This document shows, in pieces, positions 11,796 to 23,674 of a DNA stretch of 64,000 nt. How positions within the stretch are numbered: the first letter of the stretch is position 1; each line of letters opens with the position of its first letter. The stretch is taken from NCBI RefSeq assembly GCF_901709675.1, contig NC_051105.1, positions 5,879,104 through 5,943,103 on the forward strand, in the 5' to 3' direction. The translations under genes were made by a program, and so were the position numbers. The stretch is from Syngnathus acus. Lineage: Eukaryota; Chordata; Actinopteri; Syngnathiformes; Syngnathidae. The notes beneath the pieces are model-generated. The model was not told the origin of the DNA, searched no databases, and saw only the letters and a program-made list of their open reading frames with translations.

Positions 11796-11985
11796 CTGCA
11801 TCCTTCCATTGATTTTCTATAGCGCTTATCCCAATTGACTTTGGGCAAAAGGCACACTGCGCCCACGATTGGCTGCTTGTCAATCATTGGGCAGATCCAG
11901 TGGAGCGACAGACAACACGCACACACGTCAATGTGTGGGTACAGAACTCATGCTGACTGCATAGAAGTCAGGCGATTGAACCACT
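11796..11985 (-). repeat. decayed copy of the ATGG-tailed SINE
   Basis: TCCTTCCATTGATTTTCTATAGCGC, then GACTTTGGGCAAAAGGC and ATTGGCTGCTTGTCAATC, align with the same blocks in the copy at 6452-6761 (CATCCATTTTCC, CTTCGGGCAGTAGGC, GGTTGACAGCCAATC). The tRNA-like head is only weakly visible (GATTGAACCACTTC near 11975). Confidence 0.55.
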
Positions 11986-12092
11986 TCACTCTCAGTGACT
12001 CAAACCCAGCATGAAAATCCTATATGCCAGCACAAAGGAAACATAAAACAAAACGTAGCAATAGGAGATTAAGAGAGAAAAAAATACATAGC

Positions 12093-12265
12093 TACCGTAA
12101 TTTTCGGACTATAAGTCGCACCGGAGTATAAGTCGCACCAGCCATAAAATGCCCAAAAAAGTGAAAAAAAACCATATATATGTATATAAATCGCTCCTGA
12201 GTATAAGTCGCCCCCCCACCCAAACTATGAAAAAAACCGCGACTTATAGTCCGAAAATTACGGTA
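12093..12265. mobile_element. MITE-like inverted-repeat element, family A, copy 1
   Basis: The ends are exact inverted repeats: TACCGTAATTTTCGG and ACTATAAGTCGC on the left, GCGACTTATAGTCCG and AAAATTACGGTA on the right. The outermost TA on each side is the likely target duplication, as in Tc1/mariner-type elements. An internal GAGTATAAGTCGC block recurs twice. It is 173 bp with no coding capacity, so a transposase would be supplied in trans. Superfamily placement is inference from the TA boundary. Confidence 0.85.
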
Positions 12266-12696
12266 CATTTGACCACAGAAAAGCTACAGGCTGATATGCT
12301 GTTAATGTTATTTCCAATGTTTAAACTACATCATTTGGACTAAATAAGCTCTATTTGGTTGTTAAGTATATTTTTTTGCAACAACAACAACAACAACAAA
12401 AAAACAATTTAAATCAAAATTACTTTTGCATATAAGTGCACTTTGAGTAGATACTTTTAAGGCTGGTGGCAAAAACAAAGCAGCGGAGTGTTATTATTAT
12501 GAAGTCATTGTCTATTTGGTCAAAGGGCATTTATTGTGCATACACATAGAATTATTCTATTTGCACTTGAGCTTCATGAATAAAAATATGCCTTATCGCC
12601 TGCAAAAAACCCCAAACAAAAGTCTACACAATGTGTTATAAAGGCAAATGGACAAAGTGGCAATAAAATGCACGGGTGGCATTTCACGCCCCCGAA

Positions 12697-12735
<39 letters not shown>

Positions 12736-14465
12736 ATGCCCACAACTCGCTCAGCTGATTAGGGTTAAACCAAAAACAATTGAAATTCTATAATTAAGCA
12801 ATTGAAAGAAAAATTAAACATGGAGTTTAAGGAATATTGGTATAGCGGAGAACAGCATTGACAAGAAACTTTATAATGTTTGACTTTTAAATTTGTCCAT
12901 CTTGGCTCAGAAATTGCTTATAGTCTACTTGTCTTCCTTTGAAAAACACTTGAATGTATCAAGCCTGAGAGATATAATGACTGTTAGCCTCTCCATTCAA
13001 TTGAAAGATCCAACAATAGTGACTGCAGCACAAATGTACTCCTCCTTCATGAGCCTAAGGAGGAAGAAAAGGAGGAGCCCTTGTAAAAAGACGGGCCTGA
13101 TGGCCGATGGGCTGCATGTGGCTGGCACCAGACAAGACGCAGCTCACATCTTGACGGCCTGCCGGGAGCTCCGAAGGCCTCTAAACAACACGCGCCTAAT
13201 CATGACCAGCTTTCATCTGTCACCATGAATGTATGCCCTTGAGGGGGCGGGGGGGCAATATAGTGATAGGCACGTGTGAAAGAGGGTCTATAATTCATGG
13301 CTACACTGTACATCACCGGTTCTCCATTGTTGTCACATTGGGACTTGCATTTTCCTATATTGTAGGTCGCAACCTACTTTAACAGACGTTAAAAGCAATT
13401 ACGATAATGTACCGTTTCATAATGTAACTACATGCTTTGGCGACAAGGCCAGCCAAGAAGCAGAGTGGAGCGAGGTTATGATAGTGTTGTGCATTTCACT
13501 CAAAACTAAAGAAGTACAAAGAAAAAAATACTTGAGAAAAACATTTTGTGTTAGCTAATTGAAATAAAAACAAAGGTTTTTAAAAAAAGAAAAGCGGTTT
13601 TGTTGCCATGGCGATACTTAAAGCTGTGCTCTTGCACAGATAGTTTATGCAGATGTGCAGCCTTAGATATTGTATTTGAAAGATTAATTCTCATGGGTTT
13701 GTGTTTCTTACAGAGCAAAGCTCTATAGGAGCTAAAGGCTACAGCAAATACAAGAAGAAAGTTAAATCACTTCATTTTATTTGTATTGCCCATACTCACA
13801 AAAGAGCCTCAAGAGGCTTTACAGACAGGCAGTTGACAATGACTGGCGACATCCCATATTCCAAAAAGCCCAAACGGGAAAAGAAAAAGTCCAAACCTCA
13901 TTTTGGGGATAAAGAAGGAACATTGAGGAGGTACCACAGATGAGAATTTAAAAATGTGTCAAAACAAACATTGGCAAAAAAATGCATCTGTGGAAGATTT
14001 TTTTGACGTGTGTGTGTGTCTGGATTGTGTCCTAATTTTGTCAAAGATGTGTTCATTTGTGTTTAATTTCCATTGTTTTGATGATGCCAATCTAAAGTGA
14101 AGCACCCGAGTGAAAATGTCTCACTTGCAGACGACATTCCGCTGAGGCAGAGCTCCATTTTGTAGGGAAGGAAAGATATACTATAGCTCTTGTATCTCAT
14201 CGATGTCTGTCCAATGATCTATTCGGCTGTTTTCGGTGTTTAATCTGCTGCAGTTAACATCTATCAAAAGTGTCAGAACAAATCGGTACGTTTGCATTTA
14301 ATACCTACTGCGACGTGAAATTCTGTCCCAGGACTCATTTAATGCAGGACTTCAGTGGGCAACCTGCCGAAAAAAAACTTTCAACCCGTCAGGCTTATTT
14401 ACATAATTTGATCATTCCCGGTCTCTTATTGGCACTAGCTAATTGTCTGGACACCGTCATTATAA
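12266..14465. other. non-coding stretch
   Basis: No gene recognised. Contains CAA repeats near 12380-12400 and the AAAT microsatellite listed separately. 13040-13215 is less AT-rich and mixed in composition (GGCCGATGGGCTGC, CTGCCGGGAGCTCC) and may be a regulatory element; it shows no exon signals that I trust. Confidence 0.3.
12695..12737 (+). repeat. (AATA)n microsatellite
   Basis: About ten uninterrupted AATA units. Confidence 0.95.
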
Positions 14466-14469
14466 GGCG

Positions 14470-14900
14470 ATACTTCTGATTGTGTATTAATGAGGGTCCG
14501 CCGCATCCGCTGACCCTTCCTCAACAGGCTTGTGCGACTCTGGAGGTGCGCTGGATTAAAATATATCATTGACAACATCTGCCACCTAGTCGCTGAGTCT
14601 CTGTAAAATGTGACTCCTGGCAGCTGCCTGCTCTAAAAATAAACCTCGCCTGTTCCCGCACTGGGAGATTGTCATATCACTACCCCTTCCCATAACAATT
14701 AATCAAGTGTAACTGAGCTGCCCTAAAATGATGTTTGCCTCTCCCCAGATATCAGAGAGGCTGACGCTATTAAGAGGAAATTGCACTTGAGAAATGGCTG
14801 CGTTGCGAGTGCTTCCTGAGAGTCGCACAAGGTTTGTTGTTTCTGGCTCAAACATATTGTGCAAACACATGCCGCCATCATTCTTAATGGATGGAGAAAA
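14470..14900. promoter_or_regulatory. candidate conserved non-coding element
   Basis: Mixed-composition sequence with homeodomain-like TTAATGAG and CAATTAATCA cores, an E-box CAGCTG inside GGCAGCTGCC (14619-14628) and few repeats, next to AT-rich desert. No frame with coding character. Called on texture alone; conservation cannot be judged here. Confidence 0.22.
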
Positions 14901-16198
14901 TGGGCCGACCAATTCATGAGTGCAGCTAGTTTGTCACCAATCTGCCCAGAGTGGGAAAGGTAGACTCTCGCTACCATTTTAATCAATAAAGCGGAGTGCA
15001 CGAACAAAGATTGTTTGGAAATGTAAAAAGGAACGCTGCTTGAGAATCTAAGTCATTTTATTATTCATGTTTACGGGGTCCTGCCTAGCCTTGACTTATC
15101 ACTGGAGAAAAAAATAATGTGATGCAATTGACTCTCATGTTTGTCTTCGGAACGATGAAAACTAATTGTGCCAAAAATAAGAGAACGTCAGAAGAAAAAT
15201 GTCCGGGTTGCATCACACCGCCATAAATCACACAAGGCGATGCTGGTGGGTGGTCTGCAGCAAATTCTTTAGTGCCTAATAAAGAAGACATATTAACCTT
15301 ACAAAAGCATTATTTTCCACTTTGGAGCTGCCAAAGATGCAATTTAATTGTGTTAAATGCATAATAGACAAATCATACATCACAGTAGAGGAGCAAACAC
15401 TTGAGGAGCATTAAAGACCATTAGTCCCTTTTAAAAAAAAAGAAATTGGCCATGCCACCTGTACACTTTAACAACACACAACACACTTTAACAACACAAA
15501 TAGTCCCATTATACTGTAATTTAGACAATTTATTTTTCTATTTCTTCCTTTGTATACTATATTATTATTGCCGATGAACAGACACGTACTTTTGGATGAA
15601 GTATAGCTGGATAAACGGTCAGACACTTAATGGCTCGATCACCTATCTTCAAATGGCGGAACACGTACTGTCTGAGTCCAGACGCAGTCAAGGTCCATGC
15701 GGACCCACGGTCATTGCCATTAAATAATGATAAAGTACCGTGTGTGCATTGTCACACTGCGTTTTTGTTTTTTTTCCTCTCTTGCACATGCGCAAGTCAA
15801 TGCCCACCCTCTGTGTTCAGTGAATGAATTCATACAATAATTCAGATGTTTGGTTCTTGCTGTTGTCACGGTTAGCCCATGAATAAAATACAATAATACA
15901 TGTACAGTGTGCTATCTCAATCTAAATAAATTCACCCCAAAAATCAACTCAGATCAGCTGCGCTACTATTTAAACATTGTACATAGACTGACTTTCTGCC
16001 ACCAAATTGTCATTTTGCCAGATACGTCTTCAAGGACAAAACCAAACTACTCCGGAACGCACAGCATGGCGAAGAGCACTCTGCCAAATTGACAGCAAGT
16101 GTTGCACTTGCATAAAAAAAATCAAGATAAAACAGCAAAATACAAAATAGAGCAAAAATAGAATACAAAACTAGAAACCTAAAACTTATCGCCAACGA
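14901..16198. other. non-coding stretch
   Basis: Nothing recognised apart from short direct repeats near 15460-15500 (ACACTTTAACAACACA, twice). Confidence 0.3.
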
Positions 16199-16199
16199 T

Positions 16200-16589
16200 T
16201 ACCGTATTTTCCGCAATACAAGGCGCGCCGGATTATAAAGCGCACCTTCAATGAATAGCCCATTTTAAAACTTTGTTCATATATAAGGCGCACCGGATTA
16301 TAAGGCGCATAAAATAAATAACTCAGCGTTGCTCAAACGTTAATTCAATCACAATATAGTAACACTCGAAATAGTGAAAACAATAACATATCAATAACTC
16401 AACGTTGCTCAAATGTTAATATCACACAACACATAAAATAAACACGTAAAGCTTACTTTAATGAGTTAGTCCTCATCCACGAATCCATATTGGTCCATAT
16501 ATAAGGCGCTCCGCATTATAAGGCGCACTGTCGGCTTTTGAGAAAATTGGAGGTTTTTAGGTGCGCCTTATAGTGCGGAAAACACGGTA
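16200..16589. mobile_element. MITE-like inverted-repeat element, family B, long variant
   Basis: The left end TACCGTATTTTCCGCA and the right end TGCGGAAAACACGGTA are inverted repeats bounded by TA. Internal ATAAGGCGCACCGGATTATA blocks occur in both halves. Unlike the copies at 17819 and 43581, this 390-bp copy has a central segment with a near-repeat CTCAGCGTTGCTCAAACGTTAA / CTCAACGTTGCTCAAATGTTAA and a CTCATCCACGAATCC block. No coding capacity. Confidence 0.85.
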
Positions 16590-17817
16590 CTGTCATTTAG
16601 GGTCTATTCAAACTCGTGACAGTCAAATGGTTGAATGAATGGCTAAGATTAGTTGGTTGAAGGGTTGCATTGATGAATAAAGACATGAATGGACAGATGA
16701 AAACATGGATAGCTAAGGAACTAGTTTAAAAAAATCTGGAATGAGTAAATTATACTCTCCTGCCATCCATTCCTCCATTGGTGAGCTGCATGAAATCAAA
16801 ATGCAACATGTGGCGCAATCACCTTTGCCTCTACATGAGAAAGGTGGCGCGTTGAAGTTCAGGAAAACCACGAATACGTTTTCAGTGATGGTAATTGAAC
16901 TGCATCAACGCGGCTCTGCAATAATATGTCAAAGATTGCCGGTTCATAGGCGAGAGGAAATTGCGTGTTAATGCATGGAGGTGTCTTGGCAGTCAGCAAC
17001 ATTTCGGCTAAATGGGATTGCTGCGCCTTCTCGGAAGCCAAATCTATGAACTAGCTACTTGGGCATTAAGAAAATCCATTTACAATGATTGAAGCTATCC
17101 AGCTGAAACGGCAGCAGTCAATCAGTCTTTTCACTCTCTAGGGTCAGTACATCTTACGTATATTTAAAAAGAGAGGCAATCTCGGCGCCAATACAAAAAT
17201 ATTCTCTTGCCATTATGCCAACAGAATATTAAATCCTTGAGGCGGCGTCACGGGGGACTCAGCCAGCGACAGCGGGGATTTCAAACCACGTGAAATTGTG
17301 CGTGCATTGGCTTTTTCAACGTGTGATTACCCAATCGTATCTCCTAATAAGAGCTACCTCCCACACAAAGACACCGCTTGATTATTGAAAGCACTCCACT
17401 CTTTCCAGTATCATATAATTGCGATTATGCCACACTTTCTATTCTGACTGCGTTATCAGTTTTTGTATTTGTGTAGTCCAATTGCTACATTGTTTCCACA
17501 GGCCAGGAGATAAAACAAAATCGCACCATTTAACAGCGAAAAGCGCCAACTAGCATCACAGAGGGCTTTAAATGGGTTTTCAACATGAATGAGGAATTTC
17601 AAACTGAATTAAACTTTTCTTAGACAAATTTAGGTTGGTTCGCAGAGCTTTTCTGACAAGTCTGAAAATGAATCCGGAATATATGCTGAAATATTTAAAG
17701 TAGACAATTTAACGCAATTTCAGTTAGATAGTTACAGTTATTTACATAGTCTGTTTAGAATGTATATATTTTATATATATAAATTATAGTGGTTATTAAT
17801 ATAATGTGTTAATATAA
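16590..17817. other. non-coding stretch between two family B elements
   Basis: No gene seen. A TATA-rich stretch lies just left of the next element (17760-17818). Confidence 0.3.
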
Positions 17818-17818
17818 T

Positions 17819-18129
17819 TACCGTATTTTCCGCACTATAAGGCGCACCGGATTATAAGGCGCACCTTCAATGAATGGCCCATTTTAAAACTTTGTCCATA
17901 TATAAGGCGCACTGGATTATAAGGCGCATCTTCAATGAATGGCCCATTTTAAAACTTTGTCCATATATAAGATATATACATTTGGCCCATGGGCTGGACT
18001 TTGGACACGCCTGCTGTAGTGGCTCAATATTGGTCCATATATAAAGCGCACTGGATTATAAGGCGCACTGTCGACTTTTGAGAAAATTTGAGGTTTTTAG
18101 GTGCGCCTTATAGTGCGGAAAATACGGTA
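17819..18129. mobile_element. MITE-like inverted-repeat element, family B, copy with nested hAT-like end
   Basis: TACCGTATTTTCCGCACTATAAGG... on the left and ...CCTTATAGTGCGGAAAATACGGTA on the right form near-perfect inverted repeats. Two tandem ATGAATGGCCCATTTTAAAACT units occupy the left half. At 17979-18013, TTTGGCCCATGGGCTGGACTT and GGACACGCCTGC resemble the 3' end of a fish hAT-type element, and a shorter version of that piece occurs in the copy at 43581. 311 bp, no ORF. Confidence 0.87.
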
Positions 18130-19085
18130 CTTGATAATCTTTCACGATTGCACACCTTTTTCCTCGCTGCGCCTCAATTCAACTCTTTATCGCTGGTTCA
18201 AGTGATACCTGTCAAGCCAAATTTGAATGGTTGTATAATTGACGCAAACAGCTGCTAACAAAAGGTGATTCTTTTCGCTGCGACGCGTGAGAACATTTAA
18301 TGAGTTGCATCTAATTGGAATGAGGTTTCACATGGCTGCAATGGGGTTTAACCAACACTAGCTTTTTTAAGTAACAATTCTAATTATTCAGAAGGTGTTT
18401 AGAGCAACGTAATTTGCAGATACTGATACGCGGAAAACATTTCACCCAGGCACCGATAAGCCTCTTGCTTTAATTAAACTCCTCTGAAAAACTCCCTCGG
18501 GAGCTTCCAACGTATGCATGCAAAACAACGGTATGGGACCGTGGCCGGCTGAGCATGACAACTTTGTAATAGGCTTGATGAGGAGGGAATGGCCTCTGTT
18601 TTAAAATATGTTTCTTGTATTTACATTTACAAGAAACAATAAATGTGAAAGAGTGATAATTTTTCCCCCTTGAAGGATTTCAGAAGCTTCATTAAAGTAT
18701 ACCTGTGGAGGTCTGAAAGAAAACTCGACATGGTGTATCAAGAGAAATTGCATCCAAATGTGTTTTTGGTTACAGCAGTCATATTAAAGCAAGCTTAGAG
18801 AAGCTCGCTGGACGCCCTTGGCGAAACAATTTTGTCTGAAAGAAGTGGAGACAAAGGGGAAATGTGACGCAGGGGCGTTGACAGCACTCAAGCGTTCTCA
18901 GGTAAAAATGTAAAAGAGTTTTCAATTAATCTTGAATAAATGTGACTTCATCCCACCCCTTTGCTTACCCTTGTATGCATGGCCATACAAAAGTGACACA
19001 TACAAAATCTTTGATTTATGACACAAAAATGAGAATAAATACGTAGTGTCATATTTTTCGCTAACTTTCTGAGAGAGGAGGAAAC
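18130..19085. other. non-coding stretch
   Basis: No exon or transposon recognised. A short self-complementary TTTCTTGTATTTACATTTACAAGAAA hairpin lies at about 18610-18637. Confidence 0.3.
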
Positions 19086-19089
19086 AAAA

Positions 19090-19300
19090 GTGCCTCCACG
19101 CTGCAGAGGATTTCCTTGTTGCTCAGGTCAAGGCTGAATGAATCTCCATGAATCTCAATTACAAGAGCGACGCTTGTCAGCTTCTCTTTCATCCGCCATC
19201 TTTAACGGCGGATGCGCGGAGGGCGCCGGGGAAGGTTAGCCGGAGCTCAGTGCTGTCACGCGCTATTTCTGTCAATGTGAAAGTCGCAATTACTGATCCA
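19090..19300. promoter_or_regulatory. candidate regulatory element with 8-bp inverted repeat
   Basis: GC-richer block containing CATCCGCC (19190-19197) and GGCGGATG (19207-19214), a perfect inverted repeat around a 9-base loop, followed by CGCGGAGGGCGCCGGGG. ATG-poor, no coding frame. Regulatory status is inferred from composition alone. Confidence 0.22.
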
Positions 19301-20820
19301 ATTAAGTAGAAAAGGACATCATCCCCCCCCATTATTTATTTATGGAAGGCCTGAAACCTTTTTTTATACGCATGTTAATCTAAAACTTCCAGACAATTCT
19401 CGTCATCATTTTTTTTTTATAAGGTGGATGGACTTTTGTCCTTTAATTCAACCTTTAATTTCTCATGGATTGAACCAAACTTGGAAATCTTCTGATATAT
19501 GACACAGAGCATAACAAAGCACAATGAATCGAGAAAGCACCCTATTTAACCCTAAAAATATTTTCATTAACTCTTTTGTCAAAGCAAAAACTACATTTTA
19601 AATAATTTAACCATTACAAAAGTTCCTGAGAATTTTCAGCCAAACTCCAATTCCAATGAAGTTGGGATGATATATGAAGAATAATAATATTGTTTAGCAT
19701 GCATATATTTTTTTTGTATGTCACGATTTTGTGCTACTTGTTAAAGCTGTTTAATTGCTCAACATTTGTACTCTGCTTTGGGGTTGGAAATTGGCAATTC
19801 TGTCTCATTTTATAATACTGGGGCCAAGTTGGAGCCAATGGAGTCTGAGCAAATGTGGCCTTGTTTTGTCGAGCCAAGGGAAGCTCATTAGCCGACACAA
19901 ACGTCCTATAGAGTTAAGCAGCTAATAGCTTAATATTATATCTTTTAGTCACACAAAAATCTGAGAATATAAACTGCTGAGAGGCTGAAATTTCCAAATT
20001 TGAACAAAGTCTCGAGACAATTGATTGATTTTCAAAACAGTTTCTGAATAATTTGATGATCGATTAGTTGTCGATTCATTGTTACAATTCCAACCGCTTT
20101 CTTTTGCCCCAAGTCAATCTTTGATTGGTTGATTCCATCCATGACCCTAACGAACACATGCATCATAGTATTGATGCTTGTTTATTCAATTATGAATGTT
20201 ATGAGAAGTGTAAAGTACATTTACATTGTCATTCCTTATCAACACTTGGTCGTTTTATTCTTTTAACAGTGGCAGTGCTTTACTAAGATTAATTTATTTA
20301 TTTTGGTTATCGGAAAAAACATGAGCTTCCTCATTTTTTTTCTTTTTGGGGGGGCAGGGCTGTGCGTATTGTCTGTCAACTATCCTTGATTAAACCAAAT
20401 CAAAGTATGTATTAGTGTTTTTTGGTAAAACTGAGTTGTCTCTGTAAATGTTTGTTTCCATTATAGTACCAAATGTTGTGGTGATGTTTTTTAAAATGGA
20501 GTTCAAGCCTGAAGACGTTGTTGTCTTGTGATCATCCGTCACAGGGTTGTGTTATCACTGTGAGCTGACACACACATAGATATTAGTGGTGATACATCTC
20601 TCTACTTTATCATTACATTCCCTTTCAAGAGGGAAAACAACTGCCAGATCTGGGCTGCAGACGCAACATTACCAATCATATAACAAGTCACCATCAGATA
20701 GGACACTAGGCAAGTCATGTGTCTTGAAACAAATGATGCTTATCACTGTGCATCTTATCATTGATGGAAGAAAAAAATCAAAAAGGGGAAATATAGGTAT
20801 ATATTCTGTATATTTTTTAA
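19301..20820. other. non-coding AT-rich stretch
   Basis: No gene or element recognised; C run at 19323-19330, T runs near 19410 and 20335. Confidence 0.3.
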
Positions 20821-20821
20821 T

Positions 20822-20925
20822 CTTCATCGGGTTGCGGGTGAACTGGAGAATACACCAGCTATCTTTGAACAAGAGGTTGGGTACACTATCAACTACAGGG
20901 CACATATAGACAAGAAACCATTAAT
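20822..20925 (-). repeat. decayed ATGG-tailed SINE fragment
   Basis: GGGTTGCGGGTGAACTGGAG, AACAAGAGGTTGGGTACACT and CAGGGCACATATAGACAAG match in order the central blocks of the SINE copy at 6452-6761. Confidence 0.5.
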
Positions 20926-21617
20926 ATTAACCCTTATGGACTGATAACAGTGTCAGTAACAATGGCAACGCAAGATGGCTGCCCTGTAGCTTCAGTCGCG
21001 GGGGGGCCTATTAATTCATTTCAAACGCGCAGCTTATGAGCAAGCCATGATGACGTATCTTCCAAAGACGAAGCTATTTTGACAAGAGAAAATTCTTACC
21101 ATCGTTTGTGTGGCGATGTCTTCAGAGCGATGTGGATTAAATGAAGCCGATGTGCAAGGTATGTCAAAAAAGAAAGCAAAACAATAACCCCGATTATTCG
21201 CTTTAACAGGTAGCAAGTGATGAAGTGAAAAAAATGCAAGAGCGAGCAGAGTTTGCACAGCTCGAGCATGTAAGGAAACTATTAGGCGCTACTAAATAGC
21301 CGTGCAGGCTGCAACCAATCACTCGTGTCATCTTTTGATCATGCACTTCTGCAAGTCGCCATAATATATTAATGCAATAAGTAGGATCATAACTTATATG
21401 TTATATGTCTATATTCTGGAGGGGTTTATTTTTAGTACGGTTGTTTTATATTCTACATTTCTTGTAAAGTTTAAAAAAAAAATGAAATAAATGGGGGGGA
21501 TGGTTAAATCATAATTTTCGTTGATAAATGTTATCATTTAAATTGGTGTCATCATTGTTTTCTGCACCAATGCCATGTACTGTACTTATCTAAACCCAAT
21601 GTCCATCCCTACCGCAG

Positions 21618-21619
21618 CC

Positions 21620-21664
<45 letters not shown>
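21618..21664 (+). repeat. compound poly-C and (CA)n microsatellite
   Basis: Nineteen C residues pass directly into about fourteen CA units. Confidence 0.95.
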
Positions 21665-21666
<2 letters not shown>

Positions 21667-22983
21667 TCTAGCCCCCTAAACCTCCGATCCTAGAATCGCC
21701 CCTGCAGTACTGCTCCACCACAAATAATGGTGATGAGGTGTGAAAGCTCTTTCACTAAAAAATAAAAAAAAATACCCAAACTGCATTTTAACTACTCTGC
21801 ATGTCTTCCTCTATATTATATATTAAATGCAGAGTCTATAACATAAAAGCAACCAATTTGTGCTTTACCACGTGCGTAACTGGCAATATTGCAAAACATG
21901 TGATGTGAATTTTCAGGATCACAAATTTGTACTTTTGTCAGCTATAAATACCTCAATTTCTCCTGTTTTGTTCTTTACCTTCGTTTCCGTGGCTTCTCAG
22001 AATTGTGGGTTACGAAATTTCAAATGGTTTTCCAGTCATTGCCAAACATTTTTGTTGTCTTATTTTCCAACATGTGCAGGCAAATCTTTGTTTACCCAAT
22101 GCACAACATTCTAGTCAAAACAACCCAACGGCATGCACTGATGTCACAGTGATTAACAAAAACGATCAAATTGATGCATGAAGCTAAAGCAATTTGCCCC
22201 CTCTGATCCCAGTAGATGAGTTTAGTCTAGCGGCTAGACTCTAGCCCCACATAATGAAAATGCTAACCACCATTTGTCACATAAGATATTGGATTTTGAT
22301 TAAATACCGCATGTGCGCCTTAAATCTCAACAAATGCTCGCTTTCATTTTAAAGACTCAGCCTGCCGAGCCATCAGCGGGTTGACGGAAGCGGGATGCCA
22401 ATAAAATAATTGGCTTGTTAGCTTGAAAGGCAACCAAATGGGAAGACGAGAAGAAAGACGAAGTTGCTTTTGTTCATCGACCGCACTGAGCCGAAGCTTT
22501 ACATGCCAACGAAGCGCCAACACTCTTGTCGTCAACGCCGGGCTATTTACATTTCAGCCATGTGAGCCAAATGATTTCATCCTCCATCAAGCAAGGCTGC
22601 GCATGTAAAAACAAACCAGAAAACTATAAATAAAAACAAAGAGCGGGGAAAAAAAACAAAAGAAGAGGGAGTGCATTTGTTGATAGTGCATGGAATATAA
22701 ATACAGTGTGAACTTTAAAGGGCAGCATGTAAACAGTATGGATCTTGGTTGACAGAAAGAATAAATGTACTTGTCTGACAAGGATGCAGAGATTCCTCAT
22801 ATTGTTATGAATTATTGTCTTCTAATAAAGGTGGCTGTGCATTTGGGGTGGCGCTGATGTTCTATACATAATTGTCACAAGTCTGCTTTAAAAATAGCCT
22901 ACCAAGAAGGAAAGAGAACATATGTTCTCTAAGATTACACTGTGTTCTACATTGGCTTTAACTTCAACTTTTTTTGGTTACAC

Positions 22984-23014
22984 ATAAATAAATAAATAAA
23001 TAAATAAATAAATA
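22984..23014 (+). repeat. (AAAT)n microsatellite
   Basis: About seven to eight AAAT units. Confidence 0.9.
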
Positions 23015-23251
23015 CATGTTTCATGCACATTTGATTATTAGTTTCCCAGATGATTAAAGTTCAAATGTTTTTTTTTTTTTTTTTTATATCAACCTGATAA
23101 CAGCTACTAATGTCTGATGAAAAGAGTGGAATGGTCCAAATGGCTCATGGAAGGTACAATAGATTTCAAGACAATGAGCTGTTCAAGAAAATGTTTTCAG
23201 AGACCAAATGCGTCTATGAGGGAAGGTGTCTGTCGGGCAAATGCATCATGC

Positions 23252-23672
23252 TTAAAGGGCAAGTCGACCCAAAAATGTCTATGTAGTAATCCGTTCTGTG
23301 CAGCCCAATTAGTCGAAACTCTATGTTCTGGTTAATGTTTCGTTAGTAGAATATGAATTAAACATGCAGAATCCACCTGCTTTTTTTCCCCCCATCTCGC
23401 GGAGCGGCCACTTTGCTACTTATTGTCGGCTGAAAATTAGATCACTGTTGCCAGGTCTCAAGTCCCAAGCAATCACGACTCACCGTTTTTTTGAAGCTGA
23501 GCCGTGATTGGTTGTGACCTGAGACCAGTGAGTGGCAAAATGGCCGTGCCGAGAGGTGGGTAAATTTTGCTGCTTAACTCGTATTCCACAAATGCGATAT
23601 TCATCAAAATGACGTGTTTAGTCTACTCGGGGGGGCACATACAACGTATTACTTGGGGGAAAAAAAACATCA
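23252..23672. mobile_element. fold-back DNA transposon remnant with TTAA start
   Basis: The left end is TTAAAGGGCAAGTCGACCC. TTAA target sites are typical of piggyBac and Kolobok elements, and the AGGG start fits Kolobok better. The core is a long imperfect inverted repeat: 23396-23420 (CTCGCGGAGCGGCCACTTTG) pairs with 23531-23555, and 23453-23484 (GGTCTCAAGTCCC, AATCACGACTCAC) pairs with 23496-23525, about 25 of 30 bases matching. The expected right terminal repeat is absent: sequence passes from GGGGGAAAAAAAACATCA into unique DNA. It is therefore probably a truncated copy. No ORF. Confidence 0.6.
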
Positions 23673-23674
23673 GT

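Larger units (their letters stand above)
20930..23248. other. non-coding stretch
   Basis: No supported gene. 20970-21290 is less AT-rich and has a YY1-like CAAGATGGCTGCC and a short frame (MSSERCGLNEADV, from 21117) that reaches a GTATGT. The sequence following the next AG stops in frame, so I do not call an exon. Confidence 0.3.

Noticed and set aside
21117-21165. MSSERCGLNEADVQ frame reaching a GTATGT
   Set aside because: The next AG-bounded segment brings an immediate in-frame stop, and the upstream frame is closed. Insufficient for a gene call.
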